From positions 62,001 to 126,000 of the forward strand of contig JADCGF010000017.1 of assembly GCA_020249145.1 (NCBI GenBank): a stretch of DNA of 64,000 nt. The letters are read 5' to 3'. Made by a program: the position numbers and the translations under genes. Position 1 is the stretch's first letter. The number at the start of each line of letters is the position of its first letter. Positions 18,903 to 28,180 of the stretch are shown here, piece by piece. The stretch comes from Roseomonas sp. (GTDB taxonomy: Bacteria; Pseudomonadota; Alphaproteobacteria; Acetobacterales; Acetobacteraceae). The notes beneath the pieces were generated by a model. That model had not been told where the DNA came from and searched no databases. It was given only the letters and a program-made list of their open reading frames with translations.

Positions 18903-20543
18903 ATGGCCGCAACGGAAGCCGATACCTTCGATTACGTGATTGTGGGTGCGGGGGCGGCGGGATCCATCCTTGCCGCGCGGCTGACGGAAGACCCGGAAAC
19001 CACCGTCTGCGTCTTGGAAGCCGGCCCGCCCGATACCAATCCCTTCATTCATATCCCCGCCGGATTCATCAAGGCTTTGGTGAACCCCGACATCACCTGG
19101 CAATTCAGTACCGAACCCACGGAGAATACCGCCGGGCGCCGCGTGAAAACCGTGCAGGGGCGCACGCTAGGCGGCGGTTCTTCCATCAATGGCATGATCT
19201 ATAATCGCGGCCAGCCCGGCGATCAGGATAGCTGGGCGCAGCGCGGCAATCGCGGCTGGGGCTATGCGGATTGCCTGCCCTATTACAAGCGTAGCGAAAA
19301 GCGCCTTGGCTTTGGCGAGGAACGCCGAGGCCGAGATGGCGGTGTTCCCGTGACCGATATGGATTGGTTCAATCCAGTATCGGAAGCCTTCATATCTGGC
19401 TGCGTTGCCGCCGGCATTCCGCGCAACCCCGATTACAATAACGGCAATCAGGCCGGTGTTGGCTATTTCCAGCGCGCCATTCATCGTGGCCGACGCGTCT
19501 CCGCCGCGCGCGGTTTTCTGCATCCGGCCATGGCGCGCAAGACGCTTGATGTGCGCACCAATGCGCGCGCCTGCGGGATTATTCTGGAGGGCAAGCGTGC
19601 GGTTGGCGTGCGCTATCTGAACCAGCGCGGCGGCGTGCCGCGTGAAGTGCGGGCGCGCCGCGAAGTGATTATTTCCGCCGGCACGGCCAATACCGCGCGG
19701 CTGTTGCAGGTTTCCGGCATTGGTCCCGGCTGGCTTTTGCAAAAGCTTGGCGTGCCGGTGCTGCATGATTTGCGTGGCGTGGGCGAGAATTTTCGCGATC
19801 ATTACGCAACCCGCGTGGTGATGCGCGCCAAGCCAGGTGTCACCACGCTGAATGAATTGGCGCGTGGCGTGAATCTTGCTGGGCAAGTGGCGCGCTGGGC
19901 CATGGGGCGGCCTTCCATCCTGGCCACCGTGCCATCGCATGTCTATGTTTTCTGGAAATCCTTTGAAGGCTTGGATCAGCCCGATCTGCAATGCGTCTTC
20001 ACGCCGGGGTCTTATGCGGAAGGCAAGGTTTATGTGCTGGATGATTATCCAGGCGTGACCGCCGGCGCCTGGCAGCATCGGCCGGAAAGTATCGGCTGGG
20101 TGCGCGCGAAGACCGCCGATGTGTTTGATGATCCCGAAATCCAGCCGAATTATCTGGCAGATCCGATGGACCGGCGCGTGCATCTGGGCGGCATTCGCCT
20201 GATCCGACGCCTGCTGCATGCGCCGGAATTGAAGCCCTTTCTGTCAGACGAAACCCTGCCCGGTCCGCATCTGGAATCCGATGATGAGCTGATGGATTTC
20301 GCGCGGCGTAATGGCTCGACGACCTATCATTTGATCGGCACGGCGCGCATGGGCCCGAATACGGACCCGACAGCGGTGGTGGATGACAGGTTGCGCGTGC
20401 ATGGGTTGGAAGGCTTGCGCGTGGTGGATGCTTCCGTGATGCCCAATATGACCTCGGCCAATACCTACGCCACTACCATGATGATCGCGGAAAAGGCATC
20501 GGATTTTATTCGTGGCCGCCCGCCCTTGGAGCCGATGTTGTAA
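18903..20543 (+). CDS. GMC-family FAD-dependent oxidoreductase
   Basis: A 546-residue flavoenzyme. The ATG at 18903 is chosen because GAGGGAGGCAGGT sits directly before it; an in-frame upstream start at 18876 adds nine poorly conserved residues. FAD motif YVIVGAGAAGSILAARL, GMC signature QGRTLGGGSSINGMIY, active-site His in YHLIGTARMG, and the second position an Asn (SANTYATTMM), as in choline-oxidase-like enzymes. It leads a plus-strand unit that continues with a CaiB-type CoA-transferase and a creatininase-family protein. Confidence 0.9.
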   Translation: MAATEADTFDYVIVGAGAAGSILAARLTEDPETTVCVLEAGPPDTNPFIHIPAGFIKALVNPDITWQFSTEPTENTAGRRVKTVQGRTLGGGSSINGMIYNRGQPGDQDSWAQRGNRGWGYADCLPYYKRSEKRLGFGEERRGRDGGVPVTDMDWFNPVSEAFISGCVAAGIPRNPDYNNGNQAGVGYFQRAIHRGRRVSAARGFLHPAMARKTLDVRTNARACGIILEGKRAVGVRYLNQRGGVPREVRARREVIISAGTANTARLLQVSGIGPGWLLQKLGVPVLHDLRGVGENFRDHYATRVVMRAKPGVTTLNELARGVNLAGQVARWAMGRPSILATVPSHVYVFWKSFEGLDQPDLQCVFTPGSYAEGKVYVLDDYPGVTAGAWQHRPESIGWVRAKTADVFDDPEIQPNYLADPMDRRVHLGGIRLIRRLLHAPELKPFLSDETLPGPHLESDDELMDFARRNGSTTYHLIGTARMGPNTDPTAVVDDRLRVHGLEGLRVVDASVMPNMTSANTYATTMMIAEKASDFIRGRPPLEPML

Positions 20544-20561
20544 AGTTCGGAGGATAAAACA

Positions 20562-21698
20562 ATGGAATTGCCGCTGCACGGCATGCGCGTTATTGAAGTG
20601 GGGCAGGCTTTGGCCGGCCCGCTGGCTGGTGTGATCATGGCCGATATGGGCGCTGATGTGATCAAGGTGGAAAAGCCCGATGGCGGCGATGATGCGCGCG
20701 CCTGGGGCCCTCCCTTTGGGCCCGATGGCGAAACCTCGCTTTATTTTCATGGGCAGAACCGCAACAAGCGCTCCATCACGCTTGACCTCAAAAAGCCCGA
20801 GGATGTTGAAGCGCTGCACAAGCTTGTCGAGACCGCCGATGTGCTGATCCAGAATCTGCGTCCTGGCGTAGTAGATGAAATCGGTATTGGGCCGGAAGCC
20901 ATGCTGAAGCGCCATCCGCGCCTGGTTTATTGCTCGATCTGGGCCTTTGGTCACGAAGGGCCGATGCGCTTAAAACCTGGTTTTGATCCTTTGCTGCAAG
21001 CCTATGGCGCGATGATGTCTGTCACGGGCCGTCCGGAAGACCCGCCGACTTTTTGTGGTGCCTCCATCAATGACAAGGCGACGGGCATGTTCTGCGTGAT
21101 TGGTGCGCTGGCCGCGCTGCGGCAGCGAGATCGCACAGGGCAAGGATGTCTGGTGGATACATCACTGTTTGAAACCGCCGTGCATTGGGTGGAGGGCCAT
21201 GTTAATAATCACGTCGCCAGCGGCGAAATCCCGAAGCGCCACGGCACGGGCGGCGCGGTGATTGTGCCCTATCAGGTATTCGATACGGCTGATCGGCCGC
21301 TATGCCTTGCCGCCGGCAATGATCGGCTTTGGGCGCGCTGCGCGAAGGTGTTGGGCCATGCGGAATGGGCAAGCGATGCGCGCTTTGCCACCGGCCCGGC
21401 GCGCGTGCGCAACAAGGCAGCGCTTTTGCCTATGGTCGCCGAAGCGCTGCGCCAAAAGCCGCGCGATCATTGGCTGGCTGCGCTGGAAGCCGCCGGCATG
21501 CCGAGCGGCCCGGTGAATGACATTGGAGAGCTTGCTGCAAGCCCTCAATTCGCTGCCATGAACATGATGCAAACCCTGCCGGAAGGCGGGCCGCGCGTGG
21601 TGGGACTGCCGATTTCCTTCAATCGCCGAAGGCCCGCTTCGCGCCGCCCGGCGCCGCGCATTGGTCAGCATAATCAGGAGATTTTGGGCCGCCCCTGA
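20562..21698 (+). CDS. CaiB/BaiF family (class III) CoA-transferase
   Basis: A 378-residue family III CoA-transferase. The N-terminal MRVIEVGQALAGPLAGVIMA with DMGADVIKVEKP is characteristic, as are NLRPGVVDEIGI and SASINDK-like GASINDKATGMF, where the catalytic Asp is expected. TSLFETAV near residue 205 is also conserved. It transfers CoA between carboxylic acids; the acids are unknown. A clear GGAGGA Shine-Dalgarno follows the GMC stop by a few bases, so the two are probably one transcript. Confidence 0.9.
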   Translation: MELPLHGMRVIEVGQALAGPLAGVIMADMGADVIKVEKPDGGDDARAWGPPFGPDGETSLYFHGQNRNKRSITLDLKKPEDVEALHKLVETADVLIQNLRPGVVDEIGIGPEAMLKRHPRLVYCSIWAFGHEGPMRLKPGFDPLLQAYGAMMSVTGRPEDPPTFCGASINDKATGMFCVIGALAALRQRDRTGQGCLVDTSLFETAVHWVEGHVNNHVASGEIPKRHGTGGAVIVPYQVFDTADRPLCLAAGNDRLWARCAKVLGHAEWASDARFATGPARVRNKAALLPMVAEALRQKPRDHWLAALEAAGMPSGPVNDIGELAASPQFAAMNMMQTLPEGGPRVVGLPISFNRRRPASRRPAPRIGQHNQEILGRP

Positions 21699-21771
21699 CG
21701 TGCCCCGAACACCCTGGACTCTGATGGGGGTCCGCGATACCAGCCTTGCAACAGCAAAGGCGGAGTCCCCC

Positions 21772-22587
21772 ATGCCCCTTCCCAGCCGTTTCTGGCAGGA
21801 TCTTTCCTGGCCAGATTTCCGGGCCCTTCCCGCCAATACCGTTGCGGTTTTACCCGTGGGTGCCACTGAACAACATGGGCCGCATCTGCCCGTGGCGGTG
21901 GATACCGCGATCAATCAGGGCATTGTTGCGCGCACGCTGAAGGTGATCCCGGATGATCTGCCCGTGCTGGTGCTGCCAACGCAGGCCGTGGCGCTTTCGG
22001 TTGAGCATTTGCGCTTTCCCGGCACCATCACCACCAGTGCTGAGACGCTGCTTGCGCTGATCTGCGATATCGGTGCTTCCGTTGCGCGCGCCGGCGTGAA
22101 GCGCTTGGTGTTTTTGAATAGCCATGGCGGTAATGTTTCGGCGCTTGATATCGCGGCGCGCAGGCTGCGCATCCAGCATGGGCTTTTCGTGGTGAATGCC
22201 ATGTGGGCGCGCATGGGCAAGCCGGAAGCTTTGCGAGACCCGGTGGAAGCGCGCTTTGGCATTCATGCCGGACGCGATGAAACGGCGGTGATGTTGGCGC
22301 TACGCCCCGATCTGGTGCGGATAGACAAGGCGCGGAATTTCGTCAGCCGTTGGCAGGGTGTTTCCACCGATACACCAAGCATGGCACCCGATGCTGGCGC
22401 GCCACCGGCCTGGCAGGCGCAGGATCTTGGGCCGGCGGGTGCGGTGGGCAATGCTGCCGCCGCAACGGCTGAGATTGGGGAAGCGCTATTGGACCACGCC
22501 GCGCAACGCATGGCGGCGTTGTGGCAGCAAGTTGCCGGCATGGATATTTCCGCCTGGTTGGATCAGGAGCCTAATCCCGATGCCTGA
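21772..22587 (+). CDS. Creatininase-family metal-dependent amidohydrolase
   Basis: A 271-residue protein. The ATG at 21772 is chosen for the GGCGGAG Shine-Dalgarno and family N-terminus; a longer frame from 21661 would overlap the CoA-transferase. The metal-site blocks are VLPVGATEQHGPHLPVAVDT (Glu, His, Asp), FLNSHGGN, and GIHAGRDETAVMLAL. Members hydrolyse creatinine, cyclic amides or the formamide of FAPy. Its stop overlaps the next gene start by eight bases. It sits with redox and CoA-transfer enzymes, suggesting ring opening of a lactam or cyclic amide as one step. Confidence 0.87.
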   Translation: MPLPSRFWQDLSWPDFRALPANTVAVLPVGATEQHGPHLPVAVDTAINQGIVARTLKVIPDDLPVLVLPTQAVALSVEHLRFPGTITTSAETLLALICDIGASVARAGVKRLVFLNSHGGNVSALDIAARRLRIQHGLFVVNAMWARMGKPEALRDPVEARFGIHAGRDETAVMLALRPDLVRIDKARNFVSRWQGVSTDTPSMAPDAGAPPAWQAQDLGPAGAVGNAAAATAEIGEALLDHAAQRMAALWQQVAGMDISAWLDQEPNPDA

Positions 22588-23941
22588 TATCGCTGCCTTC
22601 ACTGCCGAATTGGCAGGGATTGAACAATCCACCGATGCCGCACTACTGCGCCAGAAAAGCCGCGATTTCTATTGGTATAGCCCCATTCTCAAGCGGCAAT
22701 TGGATGGCAAGCGCGCCGATATCTGGCTGCGCCCGCATTCGGAAGATGAGGTGATGCGCGTCCTGAATGCCACGCGCCGCCATGGCGTGCCGATAACGGT
22801 GCGCGGTGGTGCGACCGGCAATTACGGCCAATGCGTTCCGCTAAATGCTGGCGCGGTATTGGATACCACAGCCATGACCGCGCCCATCGCGCTAAAGGAT
22901 GGCGTGCTGGAAGCCGAAGCCGGCGCGCGCATGATTGATCTTGATCTTTGGGCGCGTGAACGCGGTTGGGAATTGCGGCTTTGGCCGAGCACCAAACGCA
23001 CCGCGACCATTGCAGGTTTTGTTGCTGGTGGCGGCGCGGGCGTTGGCGGCATTAGCCATGGCACCATGCGCGAGCGTGGCAATTTGCTCGGCGTGCGTGT
23101 GGCGACGCTGCAAGACCCGCCTGCTTTGCTTGATCTGGAAGGTGATGCGGCTAATCCGGTCAATCGCACCTATGGCACCACGGGGGTCATTACCCGCGTG
23201 CGCCTGCCGCTGACGCCGGCGCAGGATTGGCGCGATATTGCCGTGGTGTTTTCTGATTTTGCGGCGGCTGGGCGGTTTGCGCTGGCGCTTGCTTTCGCTG
23301 ATGGCATCCCCAAGAAAATGTGCGCCGTGTTTGATGAGCGCCTGCCGCCCTTCTTCCGCGGCGTTGCGGATGTGGTGCCGACTGATCACGCGCTGGCTTT
23401 GGTGATGGTGGCGCCTTCTGGTCTGGTTGCGCTCCGCGATATGGCGCGGGAACATGGCGGGCGGATTGTGGCCGATCAAGATACGGTGGCGGCTGAACGC
23501 GACCCGGAAGCGACTCCCTTTTACGAATATTGCTGGAACCACACCACGCTTCAAGTGTTGAAGCGTGATCGTGGCGTGACCTATCTGCAATGTCGCTTTC
23601 CCTTTGAGGGTACGTTGGAATCGGTCGAAAAAGTGCGCGCTGCCTTCCCGGATGAGGTTTGGATGCACACAGAATGCGTGCGCTTCGGCGGACGCACCAC
23701 CATGACCGCCCTGCCTGTCATTCGCTGGAAGGATGATGCGCGGCTTGCTGAAATCATGGCCGGTTTTGAAGCGGCGGGGGCAGGCATTGCCAATCCGCAT
23801 GTCTTCACGATTGAAGAAGGCTCTGGCTATCGCCGCGTGCCGGGGGATCAGCTTGGCTTCAAGCGCCGCGTTGATCCGCTGGGGCTGTTCAATCCCGGCA
23901 AGATGAAAAGCTTTGATGAGCCTGAAAGTGACGCCGCATGA
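22580..23941 (+). CDS. FAD-linked oxidase (FAD_binding_4 type), first of a tandem pair
   Basis: A 453-residue protein. The ATG at 22580 has AGGAG nine bases upstream; longer frames are out of family register. The PP-loop FAD domain shows TVRGGATGNYGQCVPLNAGA and IAGFVAGGGAGVGG. The region around EYCWNHTTLQVLKRDR is shared with the next gene, and the end GLFNPGKMKSF is typical of glycolate-oxidase-D-like proteins. It is probably a dehydrogenase of a hydroxy acid or amine. Overlaps both neighbours, so translation is coupled with the creatininase-family gene and its own paralogue. Confidence 0.88.
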   Translation: MPDIAAFTAELAGIEQSTDAALLRQKSRDFYWYSPILKRQLDGKRADIWLRPHSEDEVMRVLNATRRHGVPITVRGGATGNYGQCVPLNAGAVLDTTAMTAPIALKDGVLEAEAGARMIDLDLWARERGWELRLWPSTKRTATIAGFVAGGGAGVGGISHGTMRERGNLLGVRVATLQDPPALLDLEGDAANPVNRTYGTTGVITRVRLPLTPAQDWRDIAVVFSDFAAAGRFALALAFADGIPKKMCAVFDERLPPFFRGVADVVPTDHALALVMVAPSGLVALRDMAREHGGRIVADQDTVAAERDPEATPFYEYCWNHTTLQVLKRDRGVTYLQCRFPFEGTLESVEKVRAAFPDEVWMHTECVRFGGRTTMTALPVIRWKDDARLAEIMAGFEAAGAGIANPHVFTIEEGSGYRRVPGDQLGFKRRVDPLGLFNPGKMKSFDEPESDAA

Positions 23942-25359
23942 AGCACGATATTGCTGGCCTGATGGCCGCGCTGCCCGATATCCGCTGGGTGACGGATGCC
24001 GCGCTGGTGCGGCAGCGCAGCCGGGATTTCTTCTGGTATAGCCCCGTGCTGAAACGCCAATTGAATGGCGTGAGCGCGGATGTGGTGGCCGAAGCGCGAG
24101 ATGAGGCTGATGTGGTGCGCATTCTGGCCGCCTGCCATGCGCGACGCATTCCAGTCACGCCGCGCGGGGCTGGCACCGGCAATTACGGCCAGGCCATGCC
24201 GCTGCATGGCGGCGTGGTTTTGGATGTCTCCGCTTTGGATAAGCTGCTTTGGGCGAAGCCCGGCATCATGCGCGCGCAGGCCGGCGCGAAGCTGATTGCG
24301 CTTGATGAGCAAACGCGCCAACAAGTGGGCGGCGAATTGCGCTTTCATCCTTCCACCAAGCGCACCGCGACCATTGGCGGCTTTGTCGCCGGCGGTTCCG
24401 CAGGGGCCGGTTCCTGCATGTGGGGGTCCTTCCGTGAACCCGGCAATGTGCTGGGCTTGCGCGTTATCACCATGGAAGAAACGCCGCGCATTCTGGAATT
24501 GCGTGGTGGGGAGATTGAAAAAGCCAATCACGCCTATGGCACGAATGGCATCATCACGGAGGTCGAGATGCCCCTCGCCCCTGCCTATGATTGGGTGGAT
24601 GTGATGATGGCCTTCCCTAGCTTCATGGAAGCCGCGCGCTTTGCGGAGGCCGTGACTTTGGCCGATGGCATTGTGAAAAAGCTCGCCACCGTTGTCGCTT
24701 CGCCCGCGCCACAGCAATATTTCCGCCATTTCGAAGGCCGCATCCCGGCGGGCATGAGTGTTGCGCTACTGATGATCGCAGCCCCCTTCCTGGAAGCCTT
24801 TGAAGCGCTGAAGGCCAAGCATGGCGCGACGGAGGCGGAGATCTATCGCTGCCCCACGGAAGAAGCGGCAGTGCCGCTTTATGAACATTCCTGGAACCAC
24901 ACCACGCTGCAAGCGCTGAAGATTGATCGCGGCATTACCTATTTGCAAACGCTATTCCCACCGCCGGGCCACATGGCTTTGGTGGAAAAGATGGAAGCGC
25001 TGTTCGGTGATGAAGTGCCGATGCATCTGGAATTCGTGCGCTTTGGCGGGCATGTTACCTGCTTCGGCCTGCAACTGGTGCGCTATACCAGCGAAGAACG
25101 CTTGGCCGAGATCATTCGCATTCACGAAGCCAATGGCTGCCCGGTCTTCAACCCGCATGCGTTTTCGCTGGAAGAAGGCGGCATGAAGCGCGTGGATGCG
25201 CGGCAATTGGCCTTCAAGAAGGAAGCTGATCCGCTGGGTCTACTCAATCCCGGCAAGATGCTCGCCTGGGATGATCCGGAATGGTCGCCCGATCGCCCGC
25301 GCACGCATTACATGTATGGCGACCCGGATGCCCCCGAATTCGAAGAAAGGCTGGATTAG
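23938..25359 (+). CDS. FAD-linked oxidase (FAD_binding_4 type), second of a tandem pair
   Basis: A 473-residue paralogue of the preceding gene. It shares RSRDFFWYSPVLKRQLNG near residue 28, RGAGTGNYGQAMPLHGG in the FAD domain, IGGFVAGGSAGAGS, and SWNHTTLQALKIDRGITYLQ. It ends with GLLNPGKMLAWDDPEW plus a C-terminal extension of about 20 residues absent from its partner. Coupled by ATGA. The two may be heteromeric subunits, as with GlcD/GlcE, or a duplication with changed specificity. Confidence 0.88.
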   Translation: MKHDIAGLMAALPDIRWVTDAALVRQRSRDFFWYSPVLKRQLNGVSADVVAEARDEADVVRILAACHARRIPVTPRGAGTGNYGQAMPLHGGVVLDVSALDKLLWAKPGIMRAQAGAKLIALDEQTRQQVGGELRFHPSTKRTATIGGFVAGGSAGAGSCMWGSFREPGNVLGLRVITMEETPRILELRGGEIEKANHAYGTNGIITEVEMPLAPAYDWVDVMMAFPSFMEAARFAEAVTLADGIVKKLATVVASPAPQQYFRHFEGRIPAGMSVALLMIAAPFLEAFEALKAKHGATEAEIYRCPTEEAAVPLYEHSWNHTTLQALKIDRGITYLQTLFPPPGHMALVEKMEALFGDEVPMHLEFVRFGGHVTCFGLQLVRYTSEERLAEIIRIHEANGCPVFNPHAFSLEEGGMKRVDARQLAFKKEADPLGLLNPGKMLAWDDPEWSPDRPRTHYMYGDPDAPEFEERLD

Positions 25360-25368
25360 GCACGCATC

Positions 25369-25950
25369 ATGCGGGTGCTACTGATCCATTGCCATCCGCG
25401 GGCAGAGAGTTTTTCGGCGGCGCTCCGCGACACAGCGCGACAAGCGCTGGAAGCCGCCGGGCATCAGGTGGAATGCCGCGATCTTTACGCGGAAGGCTTC
25501 TCGCCCGCCTTGAATGCGACTGAACATCGCAACTATCTGGACCCCGCAAGCCATCCGCCGGATGTCGCGGATCATGTCGCTTCCCTACAAAGGGCTGATG
25601 CCCTGCTGCTGGTCTATCCCACCTGGTGGTATGGGCTGCCGTCCATGCTGAAGGGCTGGCTTGACCGTATCTGGGCGCCGGGCGTTGTCTTCAAGCTTGG
25701 CGATGGCGCGATTGAACCGTTGCTGACCAATATCAAGCGCATCGGCGTGGTCACGACCTATGGCTCGCCGCTTTGGCTGCTATGGGTGATTGGCTGGCCG
25801 GACAAGAAACTGATCAATCGTGGCCTCAGGCGGTTATGCGCGCGCGGCTGCCGTGTGGAATGGCTGATGCTGACACGGATGGATCAGCGCACAGCGCCGG
25901 AACGCACGGCGTTTTTGGCGAAGGTGAAGGCGCGGCTCAGCCGGTGGTAG
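25369..25950 (+). CDS. NAD(P)H-dependent flavodoxin-like oxidoreductase (NQO/MdaB family)
   Basis: A 193-residue flavoprotein. The FMN/FAD-binding opening MRVLLIHCHPRAESFSAAL and the central YPTWWYGLPSMLKGWLDRI with FKLG are hallmarks of NAD(P)H quinone reductases. It follows the second FAD oxidase by nine bases and is probably the last gene of the plus-strand unit. It could recycle a quinone acceptor for the flavin oxidases. The stop TAG directly abuts a palindromic repeat. Confidence 0.88.
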   Translation: MRVLLIHCHPRAESFSAALRDTARQALEAAGHQVECRDLYAEGFSPALNATEHRNYLDPASHPPDVADHVASLQRADALLLVYPTWWYGLPSMLKGWLDRIWAPGVVFKLGDGAIEPLLTNIKRIGVVTTYGSPLWLLWVIGWPDKKLINRGLRRLCARGCRVEWLMLTRMDQRTAPERTAFLAKVKARLSRW

Positions 25951-25998
25951 AGCATTTTCAAGCCAAATGAGCTCACTTGGCGACTCGGAAAATGCGAT
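25951..25998 (+). repeat. Dispersed palindromic repeat, copy 1 (about 48 bp)
   Basis: Begins GCATTTTCAAGCCAA directly after the quinone-reductase stop and ends GACTCGGAAAATGCGAT. Outer arms GCATTTTC/GAAAATGC and inner arms CCAA/TTGG enclose the perfect palindrome TGAGCTCA. The reverse complement matches the two copies at 63.5 kb apart from a few bases at the centre. It lies between convergent genes, where it could act as a bidirectional terminator. Confidence 0.8.
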
Positions 25999-26006
25999 CA
26001 AAAAGA

Positions 26007-27350
26007 TTACTCAAACAGGTGATCCAATTCCCGCCAATCCGGCACTTCCGCATCCAGCAACTTCCCATTACGCAACACAATCCGATCCGATTGCGGGCGC
26101 GACAAAAACTCGGTCATGTGCCTCGCACGGAACAGGATAAGATCAGCCGGCGCACCAGCGCGGATCAAGCCCGCCCCTTGCAGCCCCATCGCCGCTGCTG
26201 GCCGCGCGCCGACGGATTGCGCCCAATCGCCATAGGGGTGATCCAGATGCAGAATGCGTGTGGCTTCACGCATCACCTCAACCATGTCGAGATCACCATA
26301 GGCGTAGAAAGGATCACGCGTATTGTCGGAAGCGAGGGAGACGGAAACGCCGCCCGCCTGCATTTCATGCACAAGCGTCACGCCCCGCCAACGCGGCGTA
26401 CGCCCTGGCTCGCGATCCTGCAAATACATATTGCACATCGGCAGAACCACAATCGCCACACCTGCATCCGCGCAGACCTTGATGGTTTCAAGCGCGAATT
26501 CATCCGTCTGGCGCGAAAGCGAACAGCAATGCCCGCATTGAATGCGCCCCTTGAAGCCGCGCCGCAACGCCGTCAGCGCAATTTCGCGCAAGGCGCGCGC
26601 GCCGGTTTCCCCGCTTTCATCCACATGCAAATCAAGGTCTAGGCCGCGCGCTTCCGCCAGCGCAAAAAAATGATCCAACATGGCGTGGAACTCGGGCGGG
26701 ATATCATCATGAATGCCGCCAGAAAGCCGCGTCACCATGCCCAATGCGCCGCCTGATTCCGCGACAATATCGGCAAGCTCGGCGCCCTCATCGCCAGCAA
26801 AGCGATCCAATGGCGCGATGGAGGAAGCCTGCAAGGTGATCCGCCCCGCCCAATCATCACGCAGTTGACGGAACATGCGCCAGGCCTTGGGCGCATGGGG
26901 CATGTAGCTGTCCAGATGCGTGCGCAGGGCAACCGTGCCATGGGCGTAAGCCGCGCGCAGTGCGAATTCAGCGCGTGCGCGCATATCGGCTTCCGACCAA
27001 TTAACTTCCCGGTCCGCCATCACAGATGTTATGGCGCCCATGAAACTGCCATCCGGATTGGCGGCGCGTTGCCAAATATGGCCCTTATCCAGGTGCGTAT
27101 GCGCATCCAGCATGCCAGGCCAGATTTGCCCGCCATCCAAAGAAACCCCATCCGGCGCAGAGCCAAGCGGCGCAATTGCGGCGATGCGCCCCTGTTCAAT
27201 CCGCAGATCAAACCGCGCAATGCCATCGCGGTCCAAAGGCAGCGCTGCGGCCCCTTCCAGCACCGCGCCCGGGGCGCGCACGTCACGCAGCCAGAAATTG
27301 CTGCCCGCGCCGGCCAAAGCGGCGCGGGTCTTTGCCATGGCGCTGCTCAT
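26007..27350 (-). CDS. Amidohydrolase-family protein, cytosine deaminase-like
   Basis: A 447-residue metal-dependent hydrolase. Metal ligands are seen in MLDAHTHLDKGHIW (HxH), the DLHVDES block, QCGHCCSLS and ASDNTRDPFYAYGDLDM, in the order found in CodA. The usual start is ATG at 27350, overlapping the stop of the ABC permease gene. The family deaminates cytosine, isocytosine or other amino-heterocycles. As the last gene of an NMT1-type ABC importer operon, it probably processes the imported heterocycle; the exact base is unknown. Confidence 0.88.
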   Translation of the reverse strand: MSSAMAKTRAALAGAGSNFWLRDVRAPGAVLEGAAALPLDRDGIARFDLRIEQGRIAAIAPLGSAPDGVSLDGGQIWPGMLDAHTHLDKGHIWQRAANPDGSFMGAITSVMADREVNWSEADMRARAEFALRAAYAHGTVALRTHLDSYMPHAPKAWRMFRQLRDDWAGRITLQASSIAPLDRFAGDEGAELADIVAESGGALGMVTRLSGGIHDDIPPEFHAMLDHFFALAEARGLDLDLHVDESGETGARALREIALTALRRGFKGRIQCGHCCSLSRQTDEFALETIKVCADAGVAIVVLPMCNMYLQDREPGRTPRWRGVTLVHEMQAGGVSVSLASDNTRDPFYAYGDLDMVEVMREATRILHLDHPYGDWAQSVGARPAAAMGLQGAGLIRAGAPADLILFRARHMTEFLSRPQSDRIVLRNGKLLDAEVPDWRELDHLFE

Positions 27351-28180
27351 CGCCGATCCCCCCGGCCCATCGCGCTTTCATGCCAATGGCGCAACAGCAA
27401 ATGCGTGAGCAGACTTAGCGCCAGGAAAATGGCAATGCCGGTTGTGGAAACCAACACAAGTGCCGCGAACATGCGCGAAATTTGCAACTGATACCCCGCT
27501 TCCAGAATACGATACGCAAGCCCCGATGAACTGCCGCCTGTGCCCGCGACAAATTCCGCGACAATGGCGCCAATCAGCGCAAGCCCACCGGAAATCCGCA
27601 AACCCGCCAGGAAGTAGGGCAGCGCTGAGGGCAGTAGCAACCGCGTCAGCACCTGCCAGCGCGATGCGCGATAAAGCTTGAACAAATCTTTCAAATTGTG
27701 ATCCGCCGAATTCAGCCCAACCGTCGTATTCGATAGGATCGGAAAGAAGGCAACGATCCAGGCGCAGATCAGCAGCGATATCGCGATATCATCCACCCAA
27801 ATGATGATCAGCGGCGCAATCGCGACAATGGGTGTCACTTGCAGGATCACCGCGAAAGGAAACAGCGACAATTCAATGATGCGCGATTGTGCAAACAGGA
27901 TCGCCAGCGCCAATCCCAAAATCGCGGCCACCGATAGCGCCATGAAGGTGATTTTCAGCGTGATCAGCAGCGATACGGAAAGCGATGCCCAATCGCGCAA
28001 CAACGTCTGCCAAATGGCAATCGGTCCGGGCAGGATATAGGGCGGTATCTCACGCACCCGCACCATCATCTCCCACCCGCCCAGGAACAGCAGCGCAAGC
28101 AGCGTAGGCGCCAGAATGCGGAGCCAGGTGCCTTCCACAAAACCGCCCGCGGCCGGTGCCGCTTCCGTGCTCTCACTCAT
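27347..28180 (-). CDS. ABC transporter permease (SsuC/TauC/ThiX type)
   Basis: A 277-residue inner-membrane permease with six predicted helices. The ATG at 28180 follows GGGAGG closely; a longer frame to 28303 lies over the ATPase gene and lacks family similarity. The conserved EAA-type loop is represented by LKDLFKLYRASRWQVLTRLLLPSALPYF, quoted here only in part as RASRWQVLTRLLLPSALPYF near residue 190. It pairs with the upstream ATPase (eight-base overlap) and binding protein. The family imports sulfonates, nitrate, taurine or pyrimidine precursors. Confidence 0.92.
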   Translation of the reverse strand: MSESTEAAPAAGGFVEGTWLRILAPTLLALLFLGGWEMMVRVREIPPYILPGPIAIWQTLLRDWASLSVSLLITLKITFMALSVAAILGLALAILFAQSRIIELSLFPFAVILQVTPIVAIAPLIIIWVDDIAISLLICAWIVAFFPILSNTTVGLNSADHNLKDLFKLYRASRWQVLTRLLLPSALPYFLAGLRISGGLALIGAIVAEFVAGTGGSSSGLAYRILEAGYQLQISRMFAALVLVSTTGIAIFLALSLLTHLLLRHWHESAMGRGDRR

